NCBI GenBank assembly: GCA_964511015.1
Contig: CAZEDX010000018.1
Coordinates: forward strand, 1-60,299
DNA: 60,299 nt
DNA from: FEN-1099 sp964511015
GTDB lineage: Bacteria > Lernaellota > Lernaellaia > Lernaellales > Lernaellaceae
Direction of reading: 5' to 3'
The position numbers were made by a program, and so were the translations under genes. The notes under the pieces are model-generated. The model was given only the letters and a program-made list of their open reading frames with translations. It made no database searches and was not told the DNA's origin. How positions within the stretch are numbered: the stretch's first letter is position 1; every line of letters begins with the position of its first letter. Of the stretch, positions 1 to 7,912 are shown in pieces.

Positions 1-1
1 C

Positions 2-1597
2 GAATTCCCCGACGGCTCGAAAACGCTGCGGGCGAAAATCGACATGGCCTCCCCGAATATGAACCTGCGCGATCCGCTGATGTACCGTATTAAGCGCGCC
101 ACACATCACCGCACCGGCGATGACTGGTGCATCTACCCGATGTACGACTACGCGCACGGCCAGTCCGACGCGATCGAAGGCATCACGCATTCGATCTGCA
201 CGCTCGAATTCGAAGACCACCGGCCGCTGTACGACTGGTTCACGCAGGCGCTCGAGTTGCCGAACCCGCCGCGGCAGATCGAGTTCGCGCGGCTCAACCT
301 CACCTACACCGTGATGAGCAAACGCGTGTTGCTGCAACTGGTGAAAGACGGCATCGTCAGCGGGTGGGACGATCCACGCATGCCGACCATCTCCGGCATT
401 CGGCGGCGCGGCTATACGCCGGCGGCGATTCGCGCGTTTTGCGAGACGATCGGCGTGGCCAAAGCCGACAGCACGGTCGAGGTGGAACTGCTCGAGCATG
501 CGCTGCGCAGCGACCTGAACGATACCGCGCCGCGGGTGATGGGCGTGCTGCGCCCGCTGAAAGTCGTGATCGAAAATTATCCGGACGGACAGACCGAACA
601 GTTCGAGATTCCGTTCCATCCTGAAAAACCGGAGATGGGTTCGCGGCTGGTGCCGTTCAGCCGCGAGGTCTACATCGAACGCGACGACTTCCGCGAAGAT
701 CCGCCGAAGAAATGGTTCCGCCTCGCCCCCGGCGGCGAGGTGCGGTTGCGCGGCGCGTGCATTATCAAATGCGAGCGCGTGGTGAAGAATGCGGCGGGCG
801 AAATCGTCGAGCTGCGCTGCACATGGGATCCGACCTCGCGCGGCGGAATGCCCGCCGACGGCCGCAAGATCAAGGGCACGTTGCATTGGGTATCGGCTGC
901 GCACGCGATCGACGCCGAGGTGCGGCTGTACGACCGCCTGTTTAGCAAAGCCAATCCGTACGAGGCTCCGGAAGGACAAGATTTTAAGGTCAACCTCAAT
1001 CCGAACTCGCTCGAAGTGCTGACCGGCTGCAAGCTAGAGCCGTGTCTCGCCGGCACACCTGCCGAGCGCCGGTTCCAATTCGAGCGCCTGGGCTACTTCT
1101 GCACCGACCGGCGCGACTCGCAGCCCGACAAGCTGGTCTTCAACCAGACCGTATCGCTACGCGACAGTTGGTCGAAGCTGGAAAAGACCGACGAGCCCGC
1201 GCCGAAAAAAGAAACCAAGGCCGCGCCGCCCCCGCCGCCGGCGGCCGCGGAGGGAAGCGCCGAAATCAACATCGACGAGTTCGGCAAGGTCGACCTGCGC
1301 GTCGCCGAGGTGCTCACCGCGGCGCCGGTGCCGGGCGCGAAGAAGTTGCTGCAGCTCACGCTCGATCTCGGTCCGCTAGGCAAACGCAACGTCTTCGCCG
1401 GCGTGGCCCAGCACGTGGCCGATCCGCAAACGCTGGTCGGCAAGCGCGTGATCTGCGTCGCCAACCTCGCCCCGCGCAAGATGAAGTGGGGCGTCAGCGA
1501 AGGCATGGTGCTCGCGGCGGTCGGCCCGGCCGACGGCGGCGAACACGTCTCGCTGGTCGAGGCGCCGGCAGGCAAGCCGGGCGAGCGGGTGGGCTGA
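2..1597 (+). CDS. glnS: Glutaminyl-tRNA synthetase, 5' truncated, with C-terminal tRNA-binding (EMAP-II/Trbp111-like) domain
   Basis: The reading frame is open from base 2, so the N-terminal part with the HIGH motif lies outside the window; the ATG at 44 is internal. What remains is the C-terminal half of the class I GlnRS core (FEDHRPLYDWF, then the KMSKS-equivalent VMSKR near bases 310-324, followed by DDPRMPTISGIRRRG) and the beta-barrel anticodon-binding domain. A Pro/Ala/Lys linker (about 1190-1260) leads to an extra domain of about 105 residues starting EINIDEFGKVDLRVAEV and containing NLAPRKMKWGVSEGMVL. This is the OB-fold tRNA-binding domain normally found at the end of MetRS or as free Trbp111. 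GlnRS charges tRNA-Gln with glutamine. A separate GluRS gene lies 700 bp away, so the cell has both enzymes. The synthetase call is near certain; the added domain is unusual for this family. Confidence 0.95.
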   Translation, partial: EFPDGSKTLRAKIDMASPNMNLRDPLMYRIKRATHHRTGDDWCIYPMYDYAHGQSDAIEGITHSICTLEFEDHRPLYDWFTQALELPNPPRQIEFARLNLTYTVMSKRVLLQLVKDGIVSGWDDPRMPTISGIRRRGYTPAAIRAFCETIGVAKADSTVEVELLEHALRSDLNDTAPRVMGVLRPLKVVIENYPDGQTEQFEIPFHPEKPEMGSRLVPFSREVYIERDDFREDPPKKWFRLAPGGEVRLRGACIIKCERVVKNAAGEIVELRCTWDPTSRGGMPADGRKIKGTLHWVSAAHAIDAEVRLYDRLFSKANPYEAPEGQDFKVNLNPNSLEVLTGCKLEPCLAGTPAERRFQFERLGYFCTDRRDSQPDKLVFNQTVSLRDSWSKLEKTDEPAPKKETKAAPPPPPAAAEGSAEINIDEFGKVDLRVAEVLTAAPVPGAKKLLQLTLDLGPLGKRNVFAGVAQHVADPQTLVGKRVICVANLAPRKMKWGVSEGMVLAAVGPADGGEHVSLVEAPAGKPGERVG

Positions 1598-1732
1598 GTG
1601 GGGCTTGGGGCTTGAGGACCTGAATCGGTAGCCGTTTTCTTGCCGTCGTTCAGAGTAGTATTATTGCATCACATCTAGGATCTGCTTCCGAGTGAAAACC
1701 CGGCGCCAGCCGGCGTGAGAGAGAGGCAGGCC

Positions 1733-2299
1733 ATGGAACCATGCCGTTTGTTCCGCAAGATCGCCGCCCTTTTCGCGGTCGTTGTATTCGTCTTCGCCGG
1801 ACTACTGGTCTTCGGTTTCCTCGCCCTGTTGTTTGTTGGAGACTTGCCACCGTGCGAGAAGCCGGCCAAGCGCCAGATCGCCGCCGATGAACCGCTGTAT
1901 CCCGTACAGATCAAAGGGCAATGGGGCTTCATCGACCACACGGGGGCATTCGTTGTACCGGCGACTTACGAAATCGCGCGATCCTTCCATGAAGGTCGGG
2001 CGGTGGTCATGGCCGAAAAAAAGGCTGGCGTCATAGATCCAACCGGTCGGGTGATCGTGCCACTGGCTTATGACTGGGTGACCGATTTTTCCGAAGGTCT
2101 GGCCGCGGCTCGGCAAAACGATATGAATTCGGTCATTGACCAGCAGGGTCGCGTCGTCATTGCACCGCGCCCATGGCGCGTGATGCCGTTCAATGGGGGG
2201 CTGGCGCTAGTGACCATCGATGGCCCACACGAAACGTACGCCTACATCAATCGCACGGGAAAATACGTATGGGGGCCACACCCTTACTGGCGGTGGTGA
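1733..2299 (+). CDS. WG-repeat protein with N-terminal membrane anchor
   Basis: This 188-residue protein starts at ATG 1733, preceded by GAGAGAGG; an in-frame GTG at 1715 has no ribosome site. Residues about 10-35 form one hydrophobic helix (signal anchor or signal peptide). The rest consists of about four WG/KWG-type repeats: KGQWGFIDHTGAFVVP, then KAGVIDPTGRVIVP, NSVIDQQGRVVIAP and YAYINRTGKYVW. Such repeats form beta-rich, probably extracytoplasmic domains of unknown ligand. The gene converges on gltX with 3 bp between the stops. No function can be assigned beyond the repeat family. Confidence 0.8.
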   Translation: MEPCRLFRKIAALFAVVVFVFAGLLVFGFLALLFVGDLPPCEKPAKRQIAADEPLYPVQIKGQWGFIDHTGAFVVPATYEIARSFHEGRAVVMAEKKAGVIDPTGRVIVPLAYDWVTDFSEGLAAARQNDMNSVIDQQGRVVIAPRPWRVMPFNGGLALVTIDGPHETYAYINRTGKYVWGPHPYWRW

Positions 2300-2302
2300 G
2301 TC

Positions 2303-3700
2303 TTACGCCGGCTTGATCGCCGCCAGCGCCGCTTCCACCCGCTTGATCACCTCATCGCGGCCGATGAGCGCGACGGTGGCTTCGATCGGCGGGCTGGCCG
2401 ACGAGCCGGTCAGCGCGATGCGTAGCGGCTGCGCCACCTGGCCGATGCCGAGCGACAGTTCCGCCGCCAGGCCTTCGATGAACGGCATGATGGCTTCCTC
2501 GCGCAGCGGGTCCTGCGCCTTCAGCCAGTCCACCAGGCGGGCCAATACGGCCGGCGAATCCGCCTTCCAAAACTTCTTCACCGCCTTCTCGTCGTACTTT
2601 TCCGGCGGCAGGTAGAACATGCGCGCCAGGTTGGCCATGTCGACCAGTGTGGTCGAGCGTTCGCGCAGCAGGCCGATGATACGCTCCAGGTGTTCGCCGG
2701 GCTTCACCGCGTATCCGCGCTCGCGCAGGAACGGCATCAGCGCAGGAACGATTTCCGCCGGCGCCAGTTCCTTGATTTTCGAGGCGTTGATCCAATTCAG
2801 TTTGTCCAGGTCGAAGATGGCGTTGCTGGCGCTCATGCCGTCGAAGTCGAAAAACTTGATCAGCTCTTCGTCAGTGAACAACTCCTGATCGCCGTGCGAC
2901 CAGCCCAGGCGCACCAGGAAGTTGCGCATCGCTTGCGGCAGATAGCCGAGCGTCCGGTAGTCGAGGATGTTCGTTGCGCCGTGGCGCTTGGAGAGCTTCG
3001 CGCGGTCTTTGCCGAGCGTCAGCGGCATGTGGCCGAACTGCGGCGGCTCGAAACCGAGCGCGCGGTACAGGTGCAGTTGCTTGTGCGTGTTGGTCAGGTG
3101 GTCTTCGCCGCGCAGGACGTGGGTGATGCGCATGTCGGTGTCGTCGATGACCACGCAGAAGTTGTAGACCGGCGAGCCGTCGGAGCGCAGGATAATCCAG
3201 TCGTCCATCTCCGCGTTGTTCACCTCGACGCGGCCCTTGATCAGATCGTCGACCACGGTCGAGCCTTCATTCGGCATCTTCAAGCGCACCACGTGCGGCG
3301 CTTCCGGACCGTAGTTTTTGTCGCGGCAACAGCGGTCGTAGAGCGGCTTGCGCTTGTCGGCCATGGCTGCCTGGCGCTTGGCCTCGAGTTCCTCGGCCGT
3401 GCAACGGCAGCGATAAGCCTTACCCTCGGCGATCAGTTTGTCGGCCGCGGCCTGGTATATCGCGCCGCGTTCGCTCTGGTAGTACGGGCCGTCGTCGTAC
3501 GACAGGCCGAGCCACTGCATAGCGTTGAGGATGATCTGGATGTTTTCCTGCGTCGACCGTTCCTTGTCGGTGTCCTCGATACGCAGCACGAGCTGGCCGC
3601 CGTAGTGACGAGCGATCAACCAATTGAACAGGGCTGTGCGCGCGTTGCCCACGTGCAACACGCCGGTCGGACTCGGAGCGAAACGGGTGCGAACGGTCAT
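2303..3700 (-). CDS. gltX: Glutamyl-tRNA synthetase
   Basis: This full-length enzyme of 465 residues attaches glutamate to tRNA-Glu. The class I signatures are clear: FAPSPTGVLHVGNARTALF at the N-terminus (HIGH equivalent H16-N19) and KLSKRHGA (KMSKS, residues 235-239). A Cys-rich CRCTAEE...DRCC segment resembles the zinc-binding insertion of bacterial GluRS, and the C-terminal anticodon-binding domain is intact. The start at 3700 has AAGGAAG upstream. The gene lies 12 bp behind the TauE-like gene on the same strand and is probably cotranscribed with it. Because the genome also has GlnRS, this copy need not be the non-discriminating type, but sequence alone does not decide that. Confidence 0.97.
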   Translation of the reverse strand: MTVRTRFAPSPTGVLHVGNARTALFNWLIARHYGGQLVLRIEDTDKERSTQENIQIILNAMQWLGLSYDDGPYYQSERGAIYQAAADKLIAEGKAYRCRCTAEELEAKRQAAMADKRKPLYDRCCRDKNYGPEAPHVVRLKMPNEGSTVVDDLIKGRVEVNNAEMDDWIILRSDGSPVYNFCVVIDDTDMRITHVLRGEDHLTNTHKQLHLYRALGFEPPQFGHMPLTLGKDRAKLSKRHGATNILDYRTLGYLPQAMRNFLVRLGWSHGDQELFTDEELIKFFDFDGMSASNAIFDLDKLNWINASKIKELAPAEIVPALMPFLRERGYAVKPGEHLERIIGLLRERSTTLVDMANLARMFYLPPEKYDEKAVKKFWKADSPAVLARLVDWLKAQDPLREEAIMPFIEGLAAELSLGIGQVAQPLRIALTGSSASPPIEATVALIGRDEVIKRVEAALAAIKPA

Positions 3701-3712
3701 GCGATCACTTCC

Positions 3713-4513
3713 TTACCAGAGCGATGAAATGAACTTGACGCCCACCGCCAGCAGCATCAACGCGAACAGCCGCTTCAAGCCGCGGGCGTCGATGCGGGCC
3801 GCGAGGGCCGCGCCCAGGCGCGCGGTGACGATACTGCTGGCCGCGATGAAGATCAAGGCGAGTACATGCACGTAACCAAAAGCCCACGGGATGTCGCGCG
3901 TGACGGCGCGGCCGGTGATGACATAGGTCAAGCTGCCGCACAGTCCCATCACGATGATCATCACGGTGCTGGTCGCGACGGCGCGTTTGGGTTCGAAGCG
4001 GCCGAGCCACAGCATCAGCGGGATGGCGACGACGCCGCCGCCGACGCCGAAGAACCCGGCGGCAATGCCGGCCAGCACGCCGGTCACCGCGGCGACGGTC
4101 CAGGAGCGGCGCTCGGCCCCCGCGTGTTTGGTCTGCCGGTCGAAAAACAGATTCACCGCCGTGGCCACGAGCAGCACCCCGAAGGCGGGTTTCAACGAAA
4201 CGGCGGTCAGACGGCTGGCGAGGTAAGAACCGCAGACCGAACCGAAGACGCCGCAAAAGGCGATCTTCAACCCGAAGAAGAAGTCCACGTTGCCCTGCCG
4301 GTAGTGCGCCCAAGCCGCGCTGCCGCCGGTGAAGACAATGGTGGCCAGGCTCGTGCCCAGGGCCAGATGAAAGGCCGGATCGGCGGAAATGCCCTGTGCG
4401 CCGAAGCACCAGGTGAGCGCCGGCACGTTGACGATGCCGCCGCCGACGCCGAGCAACCCGGCGGCCAATCCGGCGAAGACGCCGGTGAGGAGATAGAGCA
4501 GGACGTAGAGCAT
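3713..4513 (-). CDS. Sulfite exporter TauE/SafE family membrane protein
   Basis: This polytopic membrane protein of 266 residues has about eight hydrophobic helices. It contains the duplicated TauE/SafE signature: AAGLLGVGGGIVNVPAL near the N-terminus and AAGFFGVGGGVVAIPLML in the second half. Family members are thought to move sulfoacetate, sulfite or related organosulfur anions across the cytoplasmic membrane; the substrate cannot be read from the sequence. The ATG at 4513 was chosen because the protein begins directly with the first helix, and the 43 residues upstream in frame look non-coding and overlap the promoter region of the divergent gene at 4645. It sits upstream of gltX with a 12 bp gap. 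Confidence 0.85.
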   Translation of the reverse strand: MLYVLLYLLTGVFAGLAAGLLGVGGGIVNVPALTWCFGAQGISADPAFHLALGTSLATIVFTGGSAAWAHYRQGNVDFFFGLKIAFCGVFGSVCGSYLASRLTAVSLKPAFGVLLVATAVNLFFDRQTKHAGAERRSWTVAAVTGVLAGIAAGFFGVGGGVVAIPLMLWLGRFEPKRAVATSTVMIIVMGLCGSLTYVITGRAVTRDIPWAFGYVHVLALIFIAASSIVTARLGAALAARIDARGLKRLFALMLLAVGVKFISSLW

Positions 4514-4644
4514 CGCCGGAGTGTACAGCGCCTCCACGCGCGACGGTAGAGGAGGCCGACACCAAGACGCACGACGCAATAGGAGCCCGTCTTGACTTGC
4601 CGCGTCGAATCGGGCAGACCAAGCACAGTCACGAGGAGGCAAGC

Positions 4645-5316
4645 ATGTCCATTCTGGACCAGGCGCTCGCGGCCAAGGCGCCGTTTTTGTCGGAGTACGA
4701 GGCCAAGTTGTTGCTGGCGGAGTATGGCATTCCGGTCACCCAGGACCGGTTGGTGAAGACGCCGGCCGAGGCCGTCGCCGCGGCAAGTGAACTGGGCTTT
4801 CCCGTGGTGCTCAAAGGCTGCGGTCGCACGTTGCTGCACAAGACGGAACTCGATCTGGTCAAGGTGAATCAGCGCACGGCCGATCAGGTGCGCGAAACCG
4901 CGACCGAGCTGTTTGCGCGGCTGCCGAAAGAAGCCGACGGCCTGTTGGTCGCCCGTATGCTCGACACACGGCGCGAGTTCATCGCCGGCGTGACGCAGGA
5001 TCCACAGTTCGGACCGGTGGTTGCGTTCGGCTTGGGCGGCATTTTTACCGAAACCTTGCGCGACGTCGCCTTCCGCGTGGCGCCGTTCGAAGTGCGTGAC
5101 GGGCTCGATCTGATTCAGGATGTGCAGGCGCGCAAACTGATGCGCGCGGTGCGAGGACTGCCGGAAATCGACAAACAGGCGATGGCGGGGCTGCTCGCCA
5201 ACCTCTCCAAACTGGCAGCCGCGCGGGCCGAGGTGGTCGAGATCGACTGCAATCCGATTCTGACCGACGGCGCACAGCCGGTGGTCGTGGATGCGCTGGT
5301 TAAACTACGCGTCTGA
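4645..5316 (+). CDS. ATP-grasp acyl-CoA synthetase (NDP-forming) beta-type subunit
   Basis: This 223-residue protein corresponds to the ATP-grasp half (ATP-grasp_5) of ADP-forming acetate/acyl-CoA ligases, which convert acyl-CoA + ADP + Pi to acid + CoA + ATP. Supporting motifs are SEYEAKLLLAEYGIP, then PVVLKGCGRTLLHKTELDLV, GVTQDPQFGPVVAFGLGG and EIDCNPILT near the C-terminus. Start ATG 4645 follows GAGGAGG. It stands alone: no CoA-binding alpha subunit lies in the window, so the partner would be encoded elsewhere. A strong terminator follows the gene. Confidence 0.87.
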   Translation: MSILDQALAAKAPFLSEYEAKLLLAEYGIPVTQDRLVKTPAEAVAAASELGFPVVLKGCGRTLLHKTELDLVKVNQRTADQVRETATELFARLPKEADGLLVARMLDTRREFIAGVTQDPQFGPVVAFGLGGIFTETLRDVAFRVAPFEVRDGLDLIQDVQARKLMRAVRGLPEIDKQAMAGLLANLSKLAAARAEVVEIDCNPILTDGAQPVVVDALVKLRV

Positions 5317-5339
5317 TTCTCCACCCCAACAAACAACCA

Positions 5340-5365
5340 GGGGCGCGGCCGGCCGCGCCCCTTTT
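5340..5365 (+). terminator. Intrinsic terminator after the ATP-grasp gene
   Basis: A perfect inverted repeat GGGGCGCGGCC / GGCCGCGCCCC (5340-5361) is followed at once by TTTT. It lies 24 bp after the stop of the plus-strand gene and just beyond the stop of the convergent protease gene, whose strand lacks a clean T-run here. Confidence 0.85.
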
Positions 5366-5386
5366 CGTTCCTCTCCCACGATCAGC

Positions 5387-7264
5387 TTACAAGCCACAGC
5401 TGTAGCCGACGCTATCATCATCGTCGTCGCCGCCGCTCGGAATATCGGCCAAGGTCGCGCCGCATAGGTCTTTGGCGCACTCGCGATAGTTGGCGCACGA
5501 GGTAACGTTTTCGTTGCCCTGGCAGCTGAACAGACAATCCCACACCTCGCTCGACGGATCGTCGTTTTCGCACATCGAGTAGGCGGTCTCGGGCGAGATC
5601 AGGCCGGAGCTGTTACTGATGGCGTATTCGCAGCCGTAGTAGATCACTTCGAGCAGATTGGCGCACCGGTCGTCGCCCAGATCGGTATCGCCGTCATCAT
5701 CGTCACCAGAGCCGCCGACGGTGATGGTCACCGAGTCGGAATCGGTTTTGCCGCCGTCGTCTTTCACCGTCAGCGACACGGTGTAGACACCCGGATCGTC
5801 GAACGTGTAGTTGAATTCCTTGCTAGAGCTGATGACCTTGCTCGATTCTTCGATCACCCAGGTATAGCTGACGATCGAGCCGTCGGGATCGGAACTGTCG
5901 GAGCCGTCGAAATGCACGTCCAGCGGCGCGCCGCCGCTGGTCGGCGAGGCGTCGGCCACCGCCTTGGGCGCTTCGTTGTCGGCCGCACCGCCGTATTCCA
6001 CCAATGCAGCATAGGCGTCGATTTCGCCCCAACCCAGCTTCTGGTTCCAGTTGTGGCTGGTGCCGCGCGCGGTGGATTCGATTGCGTCGCGGATCTTGGC
6101 CGCGTCGGCGCCGCCGTAGGCAACCATCAACGCCGCGGTCGCCGCCGCATGGGGGGTTGCCGAGCTGGTACCGTCGTAGGCGTAGTAGTCGACGCCGTAG
6201 GATGAATCCCACGTTTCCTGGGTGATCTCGACGCCCGGAGCCACGATGTCCAGCGCCGTGCCATAGTTCGAGAAACTGGCTTTAACCGGCGTGCCGCCGA
6301 CCGAGTGGCGTTCCGTGGCGCCGACGGCGATGCAGTCGTCGTAGGCCGCCGGGTATTCGACCGGCGAGGTGCCGGCATTGCCGCTGGCAGCGAAGACGAT
6401 GACTTCGTTGCTCACTGCATAGGAGATCGCCTGGCGGGTGGAACTGACATAGCCGCCGCCGCCCAGCGACATATTGATCACGTCGGCCCCGTTGTTGACC
6501 GCCCAATAGATGGCGTCGATGATGTCGCTTTCCAACGCGCCTTCGTCGTAGTCCGGAAACACCTTGCAGGGCATGACCCGCGCATCGAAAGCGATGCCGG
6601 CGCAACCGATGCCGTTGTTGGTGCGCTCCGCCACGGTGTTAGAGATGTGCGTGCCGTGGCCGATGTAGTCGTTGACGTTGTTATCGTTGCCCCAGAAATC
6701 GTAACCGGTGAGCAGGTTCTTCACTTTGTCTTCCAACCCGCTTTTACGGTAGCCGGTGTCGATCACCGCGACGGTTGCCCCTTCGCCGGTCGAAAGGTTC
6801 CAGGCCTTGTCGACGTAGATCTGGCGGAAGTTTCCCTGGTAGCCGCCGTAGTAAGGGTCGTTGGGAGTGTACGAAATGTGGTGAATATAGTTCGGCCACA
6901 CGGCGCGCACGCCCGGGATTGTAGCTATTTCGTCAAGTTGCTCGGCCAGGTCGCGAGACGCATCGAGATCGACGACCGCATGGCTGACTTCCAGCATCTC
7001 CAGCGACGCAAAACCAGCGCGATCGGAGGCGAAAACGACCCGCCCTTCGATCAGGCTGATCTGGCGCACCGGATAGCCGGCGCCAGCGAGGCGTTGGGCC
7101 ACCGCCGCGGGCGCCGCTACGGATTCGAATTCCACCAAACAACTGTCGGCCGCTGCACGATATCCCTCATAGGTGGTCGCCGACCGGAAGGTCGTGGCCC
7201 GGGAAATCACCGGAAAAGCTAGCAGCAGAACGAGAACGAAGAGGGCCAGGAAGCCGCGGCGCAT
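5387..7264 (-). CDS. Secreted subtilisin-like (S8) serine protease with PKD domain and Cys/Asp-rich C-terminus
   Basis: This is a 625-residue exported protease. Residues 1-24 form a signal peptide (MRRGFLALFVLVLLLAFPV). The region up to about 140 resembles an inhibitor-like propeptide. The S8 domain carries the full triad: D169 in VAVIDTGY, H203 in GHGTH, S367 in GTSSATPHAA, plus the oxyanion Asn in ASGNAG. A PKD/Ig-like domain (about 440-517) contains DGSDSSDPDGSIVSYTW. It is followed by an Asp run, a Cys-rich module (about 531-603) and a second run DDDDD before the final SCGL. GGAGG sits 6-7 nt before ATG 7264, which excludes the upstream in-frame start. An intrinsic terminator lies in its leader. 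The Cys module resembles the one encoded at 54423. Confidence 0.93.
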   Translation of the reverse strand: MRRGFLALFVLVLLLAFPVISRATTFRSATTYEGYRAAADSCLVEFESVAAPAAVAQRLAGAGYPVRQISLIEGRVVFASDRAGFASLEMLEVSHAVVDLDASRDLAEQLDEIATIPGVRAVWPNYIHHISYTPNDPYYGGYQGNFRQIYVDKAWNLSTGEGATVAVIDTGYRKSGLEDKVKNLLTGYDFWGNDNNVNDYIGHGTHISNTVAERTNNGIGCAGIAFDARVMPCKVFPDYDEGALESDIIDAIYWAVNNGADVINMSLGGGGYVSSTRQAISYAVSNEVIVFAASGNAGTSPVEYPAAYDDCIAVGATERHSVGGTPVKASFSNYGTALDIVAPGVEITQETWDSSYGVDYYAYDGTSSATPHAAATAALMVAYGGADAAKIRDAIESTARGTSHNWNQKLGWGEIDAYAALVEYGGAADNEAPKAVADASPTSGGAPLDVHFDGSDSSDPDGSIVSYTWVIEESSKVISSSKEFNYTFDDPGVYTVSLTVKDDGGKTDSDSVTITVGGSGDDDDGDTDLGDDRCANLLEVIYYGCEYAISNSSGLISPETAYSMCENDDPSSEVWDCLFSCQGNENVTSCANYRECAKDLCGATLADIPSGGDDDDDSVGYSCGL

Positions 7265-7290
7265 AAGATCCTCCAAGCGGGTACGGTCGG

Positions 7291-7326
7291 AAAACAAAAA
7301 AGGGGCAGACCAAGCAGCCTGCCCCC
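7291..7326 (-). terminator. Intrinsic terminator between the Asp-repeat gene and the protease gene
   Basis: On the minus strand GGGGCAG and CTGCCCC (7319-7325 and 7302-7308) form a 7-bp stem with a 10-nt loop. It is followed by a T-rich run TTTTTTGTTTT. It ends transcription from the gene at 7393-7746. The T-run ends only about 26 nt before the protease start codon, so it may also act as a leader attenuator. Confidence 0.75.
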
Positions 7327-7392
7327 GCTATTTCGCCCTGGAAATGAACGGCACCAACGCGAATGCCGGCCTAGGCCTGCATCCCCACCAAA

Positions 7393-7746
7393 TTAGAGCA
7401 CATCGTCGTCTGTCGTGTCGTCATCAACCGTATCGTCGTCGGTGGTGTCATCGTCAGCCGTGTCGTCATCGGTGGTGTCGTCGTCTGCATCATCGTCGGC
7501 GTCGTCGTCGGTGGTATCGTCGTCAGCATCATCGTCGGCGTCGTCGTCGGCGTCGTCGTCGGTGGTATCGTCGTCAGCATCATCGTCGGCGTCGTCGTCG
7601 GCATCATCGTCGGCGATGTCTGGGCATTCACTAATGTTGTCTTCCTTGGCTTCGTCCGGCTTTTCACACGCTTTGAAACCGCCGAGTGCGCAGACCGCGA
7701 TAATCAACACGAGGAACACAACCATCCGTTGCAGGTAAAAACGCAT
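7393..7746 (-). CDS. Small secreted protein with (DDDx)n Asp-repeat tail
   Basis: This protein of 117 residues starts at ATG 7746, with TAGGAGA upstream; the TTG immediately before it is less likely. A hydrophobic signal segment (about residues 7-24) is followed by a short stretch with two cysteines (KACEKP, SECPD). From residue 46 to the end it is almost only DDDA, DDDTT and DDDTV units, ending DDDVL. There is no good lipobox, so release or anchoring cannot be decided. The tail is extremely acidic and could bind calcium or other cations or act as an extended spacer. Similar tails occur on the proteins at 46106, 51747 and 54423. No known function. Confidence 0.75.
   Translation of the reverse strand: MRFYLQRMVVFLVLIIAVCALGGFKACEKPDEAKEDNISECPDIADDDADDDADDDADDDTTDDDADDDADDDADDDTTDDDADDDADDDTTDDDTADDDTTDDDTVDDDTTDDDVL
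7402..7611 (-). repeat. Low-complexity GAC/GAT repeat encoding (DDDx)n
   Basis: About 210 bp of tandem 12-15 bp units encode Asp-Asp-Asp plus Ala, Thr-Thr, Thr-Ala or Thr-Val. It is a coding repeat, likely unstable in copy number, and it matches the other Asp tracts of the window in pattern. Confidence 0.85.
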
Positions 7747-7856
7747 CAAACCATCTCCTACGAGAAAAAAGTGGCTCTACTTCGGCTATGCCGAAACGCC
7801 CGGAGTATGGCACAATCGAAAAGGCGGTTCAAGTCGATTCGGCGAGGCCGATTTGG

Positions 7857-7886
7857 TTGACTTGGCGCGTCATACATCCATATAAT
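7857..7886 (+). promoter_or_regulatory. Sigma-70-type promoter for leuS
   Basis: TTGACT (7857-7862) and TATAAT (7881-7886) are separated by 18 bp. The predicted transcript begins near 7893, about 20 nt before the leuS ATG at 7913. Confidence 0.75.
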
Positions 7887-7912
7887 TTCACGCCTTTTTG
7901 ACGAGTTGAGAC

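Noticed and set aside
7781..7795. Hairpin TTCGGC-TAT-GCCGAA upstream of the Asp-repeat gene
   Set aside because: It has no adjacent T-run and no match to a known riboswitch; too short to call.
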